A stretch of 64,000 nucleotides of DNA from Neobacillus sp. PS3-40 (GCF_030915485.1 NZ_CP133266.1:4096001-4160000), one strand, 5' to 3'. Positions 54,379 through 62,801 are shown, counted from the stretch's first letter. Notes: generated by a model not told the origin, from the letters alone. Numbers and translations: made by a program.

Positions 54379-54609
54379 ATGACAAAAGTTTGCAGGAATC
54401 TCGATGAATTATATGATTTGGTGTCAGCTCAATGTGATGATTGGTCAAGTATTGTTTATAGCTTTATCGAAAAACATAATCTACATAAGCAATTTGCTGA
54501 TCATTTGAATGAATTAAAACAGCATGAAGAAGAACAAGGATTTAGATATGCAATTGATCTGGATTATGTGCTTCTGGACTATACAGAGGATGAAAATAAA
54601 CATAAGTAA
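54379..54609 (+). CDS. Small acidic protein, hypothetical
   Basis: 76 residues: MTKVCRNLDELYDLVSAQCD, ending DYTEDENKHK. Acidic, helical, two cysteines. GGAGG is eight bases upstream of ATG 54379. It is first of three genes leading to the helicase. Confidence 0.6.
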   Translation: MTKVCRNLDELYDLVSAQCDDWSSIVYSFIEKHNLHKQFADHLNELKQHEEEQGFRYAIDLDYVLLDYTEDENKHK

Positions 54610-54689
54610 GAAACTGTAATTACATAATAATCGGAAACTGGGGAGAGTGTTTAGGCTCTCTCTTAATAGAATTTAGGAGGAATAAATAA

Positions 54690-54893
54690 ATGAACCCATA
54701 TCAAAAGGAAATTAGTGAAAGATTTTACTTTTCATATCAACAAGGAGAATCAGATTATTTGAAGCAGCAAGGCTTTTTTTACATAACAAAAGGAATCCAT
54801 CCAAGGAATAAATTAATATTTTGCATGTATGACAGATCTGAAGAGTTAATAAAAGCAACTCAAGACTTTCGCAAGGCAAGGGTAGGAAATTAA
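54690..54893 (+). CDS. Small protein, hypothetical
   Basis: 67 residues, rich in Tyr, Phe, Gln and Lys, unrecognised. AGGAGG precedes the ATG. It lies 24 bp before the helicase gene and is probably in the same operon. Confidence 0.6.
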   Translation: MNPYQKEISERFYFSYQQGESDYLKQQGFFYITKGIHPRNKLIFCMYDRSEELIKATQDFRKARVGN

Positions 54894-54917
54894 TAACGAA
54901 AAGGTGGAAATTTTATA

Positions 54918-56567
54918 ATGGAAAATTATCAATACAAATATGATTATCAAGATGACATTTTATTGAAATCCGTTAATGGGCATAAATGGTTTTACTTTAT
55001 GGATAAAACGGAAGAGCCGATTTACAACGACTATGAAAAATATCTTCTTGATTGTGAAAGAAAACTGTATGAAGAAGCCCAAGAAGCGTGGACGCAAGCG
55101 GAAATAGAATTACAAAATGATCCTGATTATTGGAAATATCAACTTCAAATGTATCAAGATTCAATGACGGATGAAGAAATAGAAATTGTTACTGATTTAG
55201 CAGTTGTGAAGAATGAAATAATTAACCCTCCTAAAACTAAAAAGGGTATAAAAGATAATTTAGTAGTAATTGATTCGCCAGATAAATATTTTTCAATTGG
55301 TAAAAATGGTAGAAACTTTGAACCAGTTCTGCTATCCACCGAGATTGACTATAGATACTTATCAACTTTTTATGACGGACAAATATATTATTACTATGAA
55401 AACGGTGTCTATAAGCCTAACGCAGAAAGAAAAATCAGGCACCTATCGCAAGAATTGTTAGGAAATGAAAGCCGTAAAAGTAGGATTGAGGAAGTAATAT
55501 ACTGGTTGAAAAATCAAAATATCATAGATGACATATCAAAAATAAATCCCAATGATGGATACATAAATGTTAAAAATGGGTTGTTAAACTGGAAAACTGG
55601 TGAATTGATTGAACACGATGAAGAAAGAGTTTCAACTATTCAATTTAATGTTGAGTACGACCCAAATGCAAATGATCCAATAATAAAGAACTTTATCAAT
55701 AATGTATTGGATAAAGATACCCATAAAACCTTATTTGAGATGATAGGTTATTTTTTAATTCCTATCGTTGAGTATGAAAAAATATTTTTATTCACCGGAA
55801 CAGGTTCGAATGGAAAGTCAAAGTTAATGCTAACTATCCTTGAGATGTTAGGGGATGGAAATGTTTCTAATGTGAAAATTCAAGATTTAGAAGGGGAACG
55901 GTCACGATTTAAAATTGCGGAATTACAGAACAAAGTATTAAATGCCTTCACTGATATTTCTTCAGATGCCTTGAAAACAACTGGGAATTTAAAGGCAATT
56001 GCAAGCGGTGAAAGTTTCAATGCCGAAAGAAAAGGCAAAGATCCCTTCAATTTCAAGCCATTTGCTAAATTATTGTTTTCTGCAAATGATTTACCGAAGT
56101 CATATGACAACACAGATGCTTTCTTTAGAAGAATAACGGTATTCCCTTTTACAAGAAAATTCACAGATGAAAATAAAGATACCAAAATGTTAGAAAAATT
56201 AACGACCCCCAGTGCATTAAGTACGTTGCTTAATTATGCACTTGAAGGGTTAAGAAGATTAGAAAAACAAGGGACTTTTACATACTCGAAAGTTATAGAT
56301 AATCAAGTGAAGGATTATCAAAATGAATCAGACATAATTATGAAGTTTTGTAATGAATTTTACATAAAGTCAGAGAATGAAAAAGATCGTGTTCCTTGTT
56401 CAAATACATATCAAAATTATCGTGTGTGGTGTCATGATAATGGGCTACAACCCTTTTCATCAATCAATTTCAATAAACATATTCAACAAAAATTAAATTT
56501 ACCAAAAGAGAAAAAGAAGGTAAACGGAGTTACTCAAATGTGTTGGATTGGTCTTAAAACATATTAA
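54918..56567 (+). CDS. D5/P4-type replicative helicase (phage/plasmid primase family)
   Basis: 549 residues. A D5-type N-terminal helical region (about 150-260; ISKINPNDGYINVKNGLLNW, DEERVSTIQFNVEYDPNA) precedes an SF3/AAA helicase with Walker A GTGSNGKS (294-301), the LEGERSRFKIAELQNKVLNA segment and the sensor KLLFSANDLP. A C-terminal winged-helix-like domain follows. There is no Toprim/AEP primase domain at the N-terminus, so it is shorter than P4 alpha. Such proteins open origins of phages and integrative plasmids; the iteron array starts 10 bp after its stop. Confidence 0.88.
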   Translation: MENYQYKYDYQDDILLKSVNGHKWFYFMDKTEEPIYNDYEKYLLDCERKLYEEAQEAWTQAEIELQNDPDYWKYQLQMYQDSMTDEEIEIVTDLAVVKNEIINPPKTKKGIKDNLVVIDSPDKYFSIGKNGRNFEPVLLSTEIDYRYLSTFYDGQIYYYYENGVYKPNAERKIRHLSQELLGNESRKSRIEEVIYWLKNQNIIDDISKINPNDGYINVKNGLLNWKTGELIEHDEERVSTIQFNVEYDPNANDPIIKNFINNVLDKDTHKTLFEMIGYFLIPIVEYEKIFLFTGTGSNGKSKLMLTILEMLGDGNVSNVKIQDLEGERSRFKIAELQNKVLNAFTDISSDALKTTGNLKAIASGESFNAERKGKDPFNFKPFAKLLFSANDLPKSYDNTDAFFRRITVFPFTRKFTDENKDTKMLEKLTTPSALSTLLNYALEGLRRLEKQGTFTYSKVIDNQVKDYQNESDIIMKFCNEFYIKSENEKDRVPCSNTYQNYRVWCHDNGLQPFSSINFNKHIQQKLNLPKEKKKVNGVTQMCWIGLKTY

Positions 56568-56576
56568 ATATAAAAA

Positions 56577-56888
56577 GGTTGCTAACTTTTGCGAGAGGTT
56601 GCCAAAAGGTTGCTTAGTTTTAATAAAGTCGGCAACCCTAAAAACCCATATGTACCAAGGGATAGAGTGGTAAGGTTGCCGAGGTTGCTAACTTTTTCAA
56701 CTCCTTGTATAAAAGTGTTAAAAATATAAGAAATAAATAATAATTTAACATTTTTATAAGCAAGTGAAAAAAGTCGGCAACCTTGACAACCTTTTGAAAT
56801 GAAGCCTTATATACCAACGTTTTGAAGGTTGCTAAGTTTACGAAAAGTTGGCAACCAATTAGCAACCTTTAATAAAAAGTTGGCAACC
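56577..56888. repeat. Iteron array, candidate replication origin
   Basis: Twelve copies of GGTTGC(C/T) or a one-base variant in 312 bp. Plus strand: 56577, 56597, 56608, 56674, 56683, 56827. Minus strand: 56631, 56776, 56785 (variant), 56850, 56861, 56882. The wider consensus is AAGGTTGCCAA. A very AT-rich stretch of about 80 bp (56700-56775) separates two clusters. Placement directly behind the helicase gene mirrors P4-like origins. Confidence 0.8.
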
Positions 56889-56930
56889 TTTGAAAAATTC
56901 TAATTCAGTCGGGTTTGGGGCGGGCTGAGG

Positions 56931-57091
56931 TACTTTACTTTGTGAGTCTTTTTGCGAACAAAGTAAAGTAGTTGGTGTAAGCCCCAAGGTCTTGTCTTTA
57001 ATTTTACATACATAGAAGATCAAAGTAATAAAACCACCCCAAGGACTTACTTTTTCGCTGACGCTACAAAGTGAGTCCTTCCCCTGAGGGG
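56931..57091. repeat. Three large inverted repeats upstream of the polymerase gene
   Basis: TACTTTACTTTG (56931) with CAAAGTAAAGTA (56959), perfect 12-bp arms; AAGGACTTACTTT (57041) with AAAGTGAGTCCTT (57068), one mismatch; and CCCCTGAGGGG (57081-57091). CCCCAAGG(T/A)CTT occurs twice, near 56982 and 57037. The block is more GC-rich than the rest of the element. It may be an oriT, a single-strand origin, an attenuator or a phage promoter block. Confidence 0.6.
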
Positions 57092-57145
57092 AAATATAAT
57101 ATTTTAAATCTTAATCAAAATAAAATACAAACGGAGGAATAATAA

Positions 57146-59920
57146 ATGGCGGGTGAACAATTACAAAATCAAATTTACATTTTTTCGGTGGATACTGCAG
57201 CATTCTACAATAATTTGGAAGTAAGTTTAGATAAACAATTGATGGAGTATAAACAATATAAGGCTAATTTGGCTGAGGTTATTCGTTTGCTAAATGAAAT
57301 TAAATTAACATCTAATAAGTTACTACAAATGGATACGGAATTTGAATCCTATGAATCAGAAATAAATAAATTAGAAAAGAAGATTATTAATCTTCATGAA
57401 AAGTATATATTATTCAAACCGTCAATTGATGAATATTTAATATTTGATAAAAAATCACATACATACATAGTCAATAAGGATTCATTATTATATAGGTCAG
57501 AACAATATATTAATAATTGTATTTCTCAGTTAAAAGAAAAACTTGATAAAGAAGCAGTGGAATATAAAGGTAGACGTATTCTTAGGGATGATGCTTTGAG
57601 AAGTTCCAATAAAATATCACAATTTGAATCTACATTAACTAGAACACTTGGGGTTAAAAAGGATAAAACCACAACTGATATTATTGTTGTTCGTGCGTAT
57701 CGGTATGCAATTTTCGAACAAATCATGAACGAAGGCTTCAAGTATGGAGATGATGTCTATCAATATTTCACCTCCAGTGCTGGGAATATCAGAAATAAAA
57801 AATCAATTTGGATCAAGTCATCTGTTTATGAAAAAGTAAAGAATAAATTAATGTGTGGATTATCAATTGAAGATATTAATAATAAAGGTGGAATGAACTT
57901 AAATAAATTTAGTAGTTATACAGCCTTGTGCAATACAGCGAGTACACCTTGGAAAGACTTTGATATTACAAAAGCAATTGTAGTTCCAGATTTTTCTACT
58001 ATCATAAATGCCGATGTGGATTATATTGACAGCGATTATAATATTAACCCTTGTAATATGCCGGTAGAAATTCCGCACACTGACGGAGCTGGAATGTATC
58101 TTGCTTCAGCTGATGAAGATAATAAAAGTTTCCAATTTAGAATGCCGTTTTTTAAAGGATTAATGATCGGTTTTCCGATATACAAGTTCATAAAGAAATT
58201 TAATGGAAATCCAATTGTAAAAGATATTTATGGTGAAGATCATGATGTGATGAAGGAAGGTATTTTGTATATTTTCACAGCCTCACAATTCAAAATGCAT
58301 CGTTTCTTCGATTCGTGGAAGGACTATCAAGACGCATTTAAGAAATATGGTTGTGAAGCAGCTAAGTGTAAGGAAGAAGTTGAAGTGTTCGATGATAAGC
58401 CTATATCATATCAAGTATTGCAAACTTTAAATAAAATGACCAAAGAAGAATTAGAAAAAATCAGCGAACATACGGTAAATACTATCAAGAGTGTAGGAAA
58501 TGATATTGAGGTTATGATGGATATTCTCGGTGCTGGTAAGTCAAATGAGAATAAACGAGGATTAGAAAAGGCATTGGAAATTTATCCGAATTTATTGAAT
58601 GACGATTATTGCAAAGAAGTTATTAAGGAAAAGAGACTGTCACTTATCAAGAGTGCTAGGGCTGGTAAATTATTAATTCCTGGGACTAAAAGAACATATA
58701 TTGCCCCTGATTTATTTGCATTTGCAGAATGGCTATTCCTAGGTATTGAGAGTCCTAATGGATTGCTGAATGATGGAGAGGTTAGTTGTTCGCTTTATGA
58801 TGATGGTCAAAGGCTAGACGCTCTAAGGAGCCCCCATTTATTCAGAGAACACTGTTGTCGGACTAATAAGGTTGATAAAGTGATAAGGGATGGCAAAGAA
58901 ATAAAAATAAGCGATTGGTTCATTACTAAGAATATTTATACAAGTGTAAAAGATATGATAAGTAAGCAATTAATGTTCGATGTAGATGGCGATGACAGTC
59001 TGATCGTGTGTGAACCTAGCTTCGTATCTATTGCTGAGAGGCACATGGAAGGCATTAGAGTGTTGCAATATGAGTTAGGAGTTGCAACTCAAGAAAAAAT
59101 TACAAACGCTAATCTCTATAGCGGATTGACCAAAGCTTATGCGAAAAATATTGGAGAAATTTCAAATGAGATTAGTAAGATATGGGCAAATAAAGAGCCA
59201 GATTTAGACTCAATAAAAAGGTTAGTCTATGAAAATAATGCATGTATAGATTATGCAAAAAGTCTTTGGTATCCGACTCGTCCACCTGAAATAAATAAGC
59301 AAATCAAAAAACATACTGGAAATAAAGTTCCCCACTTTTTCCGTTTTGCGAAAGGTAAAAGTAAAGATCAGGTAGCAACAAGCAGCAATAGTGTAGTTGA
59401 TTTGTTGGTTTCAGAAAAAATCATTCCTAATAATCGAATCCATTTTGAAAAAGTCATTAAAGGATTTGATTATAAAAAATTAATGAAAAATCCTAAGGTA
59501 AAGGTGGATGAAAACAAGGAAATAATAGAAGTATTCGAGAAAATTAATAAATTGAAACACTGGGATATTAAGAAGCAATTGAAGGAAAAAGAAGGCTCTA
59601 AGAAGTCGTGTGAACTTGCAGTTTATAAGGAGTTTAGAGATGAATTATTAAAGTTAGGTAAAAGGGAATTAGTTGTTGATGTTTTAATCAAATATCTGTA
59701 TGACATAAAGGAAACCAAAAATAAGCAAAGTCTCTGGTTCATGTTCGGAAATGATATTGTGAGGAATTTACAATTGAATATTCAAGGGATCGTGGAGTGT
59801 ATCGAGTGTGGGGAGGTAATTGAGGAGCCAAAACAAAGACAGATACGTTGTGATTCATGCCAGAGCGACAGAAATAAAGAGAATAATAGAAAGAGACAAC
59901 AAAAACATAAGTCAAAATAA
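57146..59920 (+). CDS. YonO/RdRP-like single-chain RNA polymerase
   Basis: 924 residues. The sequence QLMFDVDGDDSLIV holds DVDGD (612-616), the metal-binding DxDGD motif of the double-psi beta-barrel RNA polymerases (multisubunit beta-prime, eukaryotic silencing RdRPs and SPbeta YonO). Supporting segments in family order: HTDGAGMY (311-318), FQFRMPFFKG with a candidate catalytic Lys337, LLIPGTKRTYIAPD, LNDGEVSC and LRSPHLFREH (560-569). The N-terminus is coiled coil (about 30-110); the end is a zinc ribbon (CIECG, CDSCQ) with a basic tail. B. subtilis SPbeta YonO has a similar length and transcribes late phage genes. This is identified by motif memory, not by search. GGAGG precedes the ATG. 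Confidence 0.82.
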   Translation: MAGEQLQNQIYIFSVDTAAFYNNLEVSLDKQLMEYKQYKANLAEVIRLLNEIKLTSNKLLQMDTEFESYESEINKLEKKIINLHEKYILFKPSIDEYLIFDKKSHTYIVNKDSLLYRSEQYINNCISQLKEKLDKEAVEYKGRRILRDDALRSSNKISQFESTLTRTLGVKKDKTTTDIIVVRAYRYAIFEQIMNEGFKYGDDVYQYFTSSAGNIRNKKSIWIKSSVYEKVKNKLMCGLSIEDINNKGGMNLNKFSSYTALCNTASTPWKDFDITKAIVVPDFSTIINADVDYIDSDYNINPCNMPVEIPHTDGAGMYLASADEDNKSFQFRMPFFKGLMIGFPIYKFIKKFNGNPIVKDIYGEDHDVMKEGILYIFTASQFKMHRFFDSWKDYQDAFKKYGCEAAKCKEEVEVFDDKPISYQVLQTLNKMTKEELEKISEHTVNTIKSVGNDIEVMMDILGAGKSNENKRGLEKALEIYPNLLNDDYCKEVIKEKRLSLIKSARAGKLLIPGTKRTYIAPDLFAFAEWLFLGIESPNGLLNDGEVSCSLYDDGQRLDALRSPHLFREHCCRTNKVDKVIRDGKEIKISDWFITKNIYTSVKDMISKQLMFDVDGDDSLIVCEPSFVSIAERHMEGIRVLQYELGVATQEKITNANLYSGLTKAYAKNIGEISNEISKIWANKEPDLDSIKRLVYENNACIDYAKSLWYPTRPPEINKQIKKHTGNKVPHFFRFAKGKSKDQVATSSNSVVDLLVSEKIIPNNRIHFEKVIKGFDYKKLMKNPKVKVDENKEIIEVFEKINKLKHWDIKKQLKEKEGSKKSCELAVYKEFRDELLKLGKRELVVDVLIKYLYDIKETKNKQSLWFMFGNDIVRNLQLNIQGIVECIECGEVIEEPKQRQIRCDSCQSDRNKENNRKRQQKHKSK

Positions 59921-60255
59921 CGGTGAGTTATAGGTTAATAAAATACATACTTAGTAGAACCCTTGACTTATAAGGGTTCTTTTGTTTGACATGAAAAATA
60001 GTTAAGGCTCTAATGGGAAAGAAGGAAAGCTATTGACACGTCAAAGGGTGAGTATCTTCTTTCTCCTTTTTTGTAAAGAGGCAGTCTTGCTAGGGAGATT
60101 GTCTTTCATTTTATTTTTAATCTAAAAATGTATATAAATATCCAAATATATAATATCACATAAAAACATATTTTGTCAACCATATCTATCTTTATTTTTT
60201 TAAGTCATAAAATATTTTATTTATCATTAAGTTAGGCGGTGGAGGAGTGAGTTAA
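59921..60255. other. Intergenic region with terminators
   Basis: AACCCTT (59968) pairs with AAGGGTT (59982), then CTTTTGTTT, a terminator for the polymerase gene. AAAGAAG/CTTCTTT near 60018-60063 may form a second one. The remainder is AT-rich with no gene. Confidence 0.5.
59968..59997 (+). terminator. Terminator of the polymerase gene
   Basis: AACCCTTgacttatAAGGGTT stem-loop followed by CTTTTGTTT. Confidence 0.7.
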
Positions 60256-60441
60256 GTGAAGATGTCAAAAATAAAAAAACTTAGAGTGCTCAGTGAGATG
60301 ACTCAAGAGCAATTAGCTGAACAATTGGGAGTAAGTCAATCCTATTTGTCGCTTTTGGAAAGGAATCAACGTGATATATCACCAGAAGTAAACAGAAGAA
60401 TTGAAGAAATTTTTAGTTTTTCTGTTAAATTTATAGATTAA
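60256..60441 (+). CDS. Small Xre-type DNA-binding protein
   Basis: 61 residues, one helix-turn-helix domain (about 6-58): LRVLSEMTQEQLAEQLGVSQ, SYLSLLERNQRDISPE. The GTG at 60256 lies eight bases after GGAGG. Third Xre protein of the element; probably a regulator of the following genes. Confidence 0.78.
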   Translation: MKMSKIKKLRVLSEMTQEQLAEQLGVSQSYLSLLERNQRDISPEVNRRIEEIFSFSVKFID

Positions 60442-60682
60442 ACATCATGTCCGCATCACCAACCATGTGATTGGTGCCATCGCTGTTTTCTCGGACTCTA
60501 AAAATAAGAAATCGGCAATATAATTTAGAATTTACTCGGGCTGTGGAAAAGCGTACAGTAATTTCATTCTTATATTACCTCCATAATTAAGTAGTTTATT
60601 TTACTCTGTATGAGGGGCTGACGTTTAAACTCCATTGAGAGGTCAGCCTTTGATCGTACAGCCAAAGAAAGGGTGTTGAGTA
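60442..60682. other. Intergenic region
   Basis: It holds an imperfect hairpin (CACCAACCATGTGATTGGTG, 60460-60479). On the minus strand an 11-codon frame at 60567-60532 (MKLLYAFPQPE) has a perfect GGAGGTAATATAAGA ribosome site. No larger gene. The minus-strand peptide is too short to accept without data. Confidence 0.35.
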
Positions 60683-60997
60683 ATGGAAAAAGACAAAATA
60701 AAAGTAACTATGACATTAGATTCGCTTGAGAATATTGTTTATCAAGCAGCATATAAAGCGTCTAGGAAAGCGAATCAAGATATGTTTAATGGACTGATGC
60801 CGTTCATATCAAGGTTATATGACGAAAATGAAATGATGACTGAAACCCTAAATTATTTAAAAGATTCTGCTCAATCCAAGCAAATTGAAAAAGTGGAAAT
60901 TGATTATGATTTACTTGCAAATAAAGTGGCTGAAGAGATGAAAGACGCATTATGTGCAACGATAGAATATATGAAGGAAGAGAAGATAACTAAATGA
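60683..60997 (+). CDS. Hypothetical protein
   Basis: 104 residues: a mostly alpha-helical, acidic protein with a coiled-coil-like middle (LYDENEMMTETLNYLKDSAQ). AAAGGGTG precedes the ATG. It overlaps the next gene by 4 bp (ATGA), so the two are translationally coupled. No known domain. Confidence 0.65.
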   Translation: MEKDKIKVTMTLDSLENIVYQAAYKASRKANQDMFNGLMPFISRLYDENEMMTETLNYLKDSAQSKQIEKVEIDYDLLANKVAEEMKDALCATIEYMKEEKITK

Positions 60998-61698
60998 TGC
61001 TCTATAAATGTTATGACCCATTTATTATAGAATCTCCTGAACAATGTATAGCCTTATGGGCTAAAAATGATAAAGTCGCTAGAAGAAAATGTGCCGATAT
61101 ACATAAGAAATTAGATTTCTATAATGCCCCTGTAAGGACTGTATTAAAGGATTGGATAGTTGAGGAATACTTTGTCTATAGTCAGTGCGATGTGTTTATT
61201 TGCTATCCTAAGGACTTAGACAGAGCGTCAGATGTTAGGATTATTTCCGTTCCATTTGAGATTAGTAATGTTGAAGAATACGTGATGAATCAGTTAGTTG
61301 AAATGGAAAGCCATGAAGAAAATTTTAGAGAGTATGTGAATGATAAGTCTGTGAATATGAGTTTCAACGAACGTTTTTATATTGATTCTGAAGGTTGGAT
61401 ATTCGATCCCTATTTAAATTCTGATGAATCTGTTGATGTTCGTGAGGATATTAAGGTAAGGATACTGGAAGAAAACTCTAATATTAATCGCTATATGGAT
61501 GATTTGTGGCATGATAATGTGCATGACTTTTTTGAAGATAATGAGGAATACAGGGATATATTTATTGAATACATAACGACTGATGCTGAACCTGACATAT
61601 TGGATGAGGGGTTCTATTTTTATGTCTGTAAAGAGTTAATGGAGTTAGGTGAGTGGGTCACATATAACGATATTAGAAAGGTGGATATTGTAGCATGA
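60994..61698 (+). CDS. Hypothetical acidic protein
   Basis: 234 residues, strongly acidic in the second half (DLWHDNVHDFFEDNEEYRDI). No family recognised. High Asp/Glu content is seen in DNA-mimic and anti-defence proteins of phages, but also in many others. It is coupled by ATGA overlap on both sides, the middle of a three-gene unit. Confidence 0.65.
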   Translation: MMLYKCYDPFIIESPEQCIALWAKNDKVARRKCADIHKKLDFYNAPVRTVLKDWIVEEYFVYSQCDVFICYPKDLDRASDVRIISVPFEISNVEEYVMNQLVEMESHEENFREYVNDKSVNMSFNERFYIDSEGWIFDPYLNSDESVDVREDIKVRILEENSNINRYMDDLWHDNVHDFFEDNEEYRDIFIEYITTDAEPDILDEGFYFYVCKELMELGEWVTYNDIRKVDIVA

Positions 61699-61922
61699 GT
61701 AGAAAAAATGGATTTGTGCCGTTGGAAAAAAGAATAAATGAAATTGCTAAAACGTTAGATATTCAAGGGAGTGATCCAAGTACAGAATATGATCAGTATA
61801 TGAGAGGTTTATACAATGGACTTGAGTTGGCACTTGCATCATTGGAAATGAGAGAGCCTGTATTTAAAGTTAAGATTAAAAATAGTTGGATTAAAAAGAG
61901 GTTGAATAAATGGAAAAAGTAA
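61695..61922 (+). CDS. Small basic protein, hypothetical
   Basis: 75 residues. N-terminal helix EKRINEIAKTLDIQG, central YDQYMRGLYNGLELALASLE, and a very basic C-terminus (KNSWIKKRLNKWKK). Possibly nucleic-acid binding, inferred from charge only. It overlaps the upstream gene by 4 bp and the downstream zinc-ribbon gene by 13 bp. Confidence 0.6.
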   Translation: MSRKNGFVPLEKRINEIAKTLDIQGSDPSTEYDQYMRGLYNGLELALASLEMREPVFKVKIKNSWIKKRLNKWKK

Positions 61923-62071
61923 TATCTGATGGTATTTACTGTGCAAAATGTGACTGCTTGATAAAAGATGAAGAATTGGCAGAATGGGAATGTGGTCAAT
62001 GTGATACTAAAAACAATTGGGAACATATTGAAATAGTGATAAGAAGTAAAGATGCATCAAACCAAGCCTAA
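61910..62071 (+). CDS. 53-residue zinc-ribbon protein
   Basis: MEKVISDGIYCAKCDCL then ECGQCDTKNNWEH. Two CxxC pairs 18 residues apart (Cys11/Cys14, Cys28/Cys31) form a zinc-ribbon pattern. The start is inside the end of the previous gene (ATGG in AAATGG), so coupled expression is likely. Confidence 0.6.
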   Translation: MEKVISDGIYCAKCDCLIKDEELAEWECGQCDTKNNWEHIEIVIRSKDASNQA

Positions 62072-62101
62072 ATAAAGTGGCTTTTTATTTTACCTTTTTT
62101 C

Positions 62102-62179
62102 ACGTTTGTAGCTCAATTGGTTAGAGCATATTCACATTGCCCCGTGGATAGTTTATCGGTTCAAGTCCGGTCAAACGTG
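62102..62179 (+). tRNA. tRNA-like gene with enlarged anticodon arm
   Basis: Acceptor stem ACGTTTG (62102) pairs with CAAACGT (62172). The D-arm is GCTC-loop-GAGC with GG in the loop. The T-arm ATCGG-TTCAAGT-CCGGT (62155-62171) is canonical. Between them the anticodon part is 26 nt instead of the usual 21-22. It can form a 7-bp stem TATTCAC/GTGGATA (one G-T pair) with an 8-nt loop ATTGCCCC, or a 5-bp stem with a 12-nt loop. The anticodon cannot be set (GCC or TGC are possible). No CCA is encoded. It may be a degenerate or altered phage-type tRNA. Confidence 0.68.
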
Positions 62180-62205
62180 ACCTATAAATATTGGAGTGAT
62201 TGCTA

Positions 62206-62451
62206 ATGGCAATGATTAAGAATGTGGATGAGAAATGTAATGAAGTGATTAATCAGTTAGGTAAAGGATTTACGAAGGATGAATATGTGGATATGTTTAT
62301 TGCAATGTATCCTTATGATTGGAATAAGATAAAGCAGCGATATTATGAACATGAGAGAAAGAATAAAGGGAAGCCCCATCCTATGCCTAGACCGAGGCAG
62401 TATGTATTGAATGTTTCTGGAATAAGAAGGAGAATAATTTCTTTATATTAA
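62206..62451 (+). CDS. Small basic protein, hypothetical
   Basis: 81 residues: acidic N-terminal helix, then YPYDWNKIKQRYYEHERKNK, a PHPMPRPRQY proline-rich stretch and a basic end. Unrecognised. ATG 62206 lies nine bases after GGAG. It follows the tRNA-like gene by 26 bp. Confidence 0.6.
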   Translation: MAMIKNVDEKCNEVINQLGKGFTKDEYVDMFIAMYPYDWNKIKQRYYEHERKNKGKPHPMPRPRQYVLNVSGIRRRIISLY

Positions 62452-62519
62452 AATGTAAATAAATAGCAGGGAAAATTACCCTTTTGTCGAATCTAGTAGA
62501 TAAAAGGGAGGTGAAAGAT

Positions 62520-62801
62520 ATGCTAGATAAATTAATTCAAACCGGTGAAACTCTAGAATCAGAAGCAAGTGAAGGAATGGGAGGTAAATTTTTTGATTCC
62601 ATAAACTTTGAACAATGGGCTTCTAAATCAGTTTTATATTTAGAGAATTATCATTCGAAGTCAATTGTTACAGAAAAGGCAAAAGAAGGTTTCAAAAAAT
62701 TAAACAGTAATATCAACTATGATTACTATCAATTCTTATTGGGTGCTTTAAAAGCTACTAAAGAATTTGAAGATGAAAAATTGGATGAAATGTTAAGTTG
62801 A
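62520..62801 (+). CDS. Hypothetical protein
   Basis: 93 residues, mainly helical and acidic: LDKLIQTGETLESEASEGMG, then FEQWASKSVLYLENYHSKS. Small proteins with a KL..TGE.L pattern occur in mobile elements and phage abortive-infection neighbourhoods, but I cannot assign it. AAAGGGAGGTG precedes the ATG at 62520. A terminator follows. Confidence 0.6.
   Translation: MLDKLIQTGETLESEASEGMGGKFFDSINFEQWASKSVLYLENYHSKSIVTEKAKEGFKKLNSNINYDYYQFLLGALKATKEFEDEKLDEMLS

Noticed and set aside
56638-56865. 75-codon minus-strand reading frame inside the iteron region
   Set aside because: Its composition follows the repeated GGTTGCC words, it has no ribosome site, and the repeats explain the open frame.
57146-59920. 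Relaxase or replication initiator identity for the large protein
   Set aside because: No HUH motif, no paired catalytic tyrosines and no primase motif were seen, while the DVDGD polymerase motif and flanking segments fit well.
60532-60567. 11-codon minus-strand peptide with a perfect ribosome site
   Set aside because: Too short to support from sequence alone, and no receptor or export signal is recognisable nearby.
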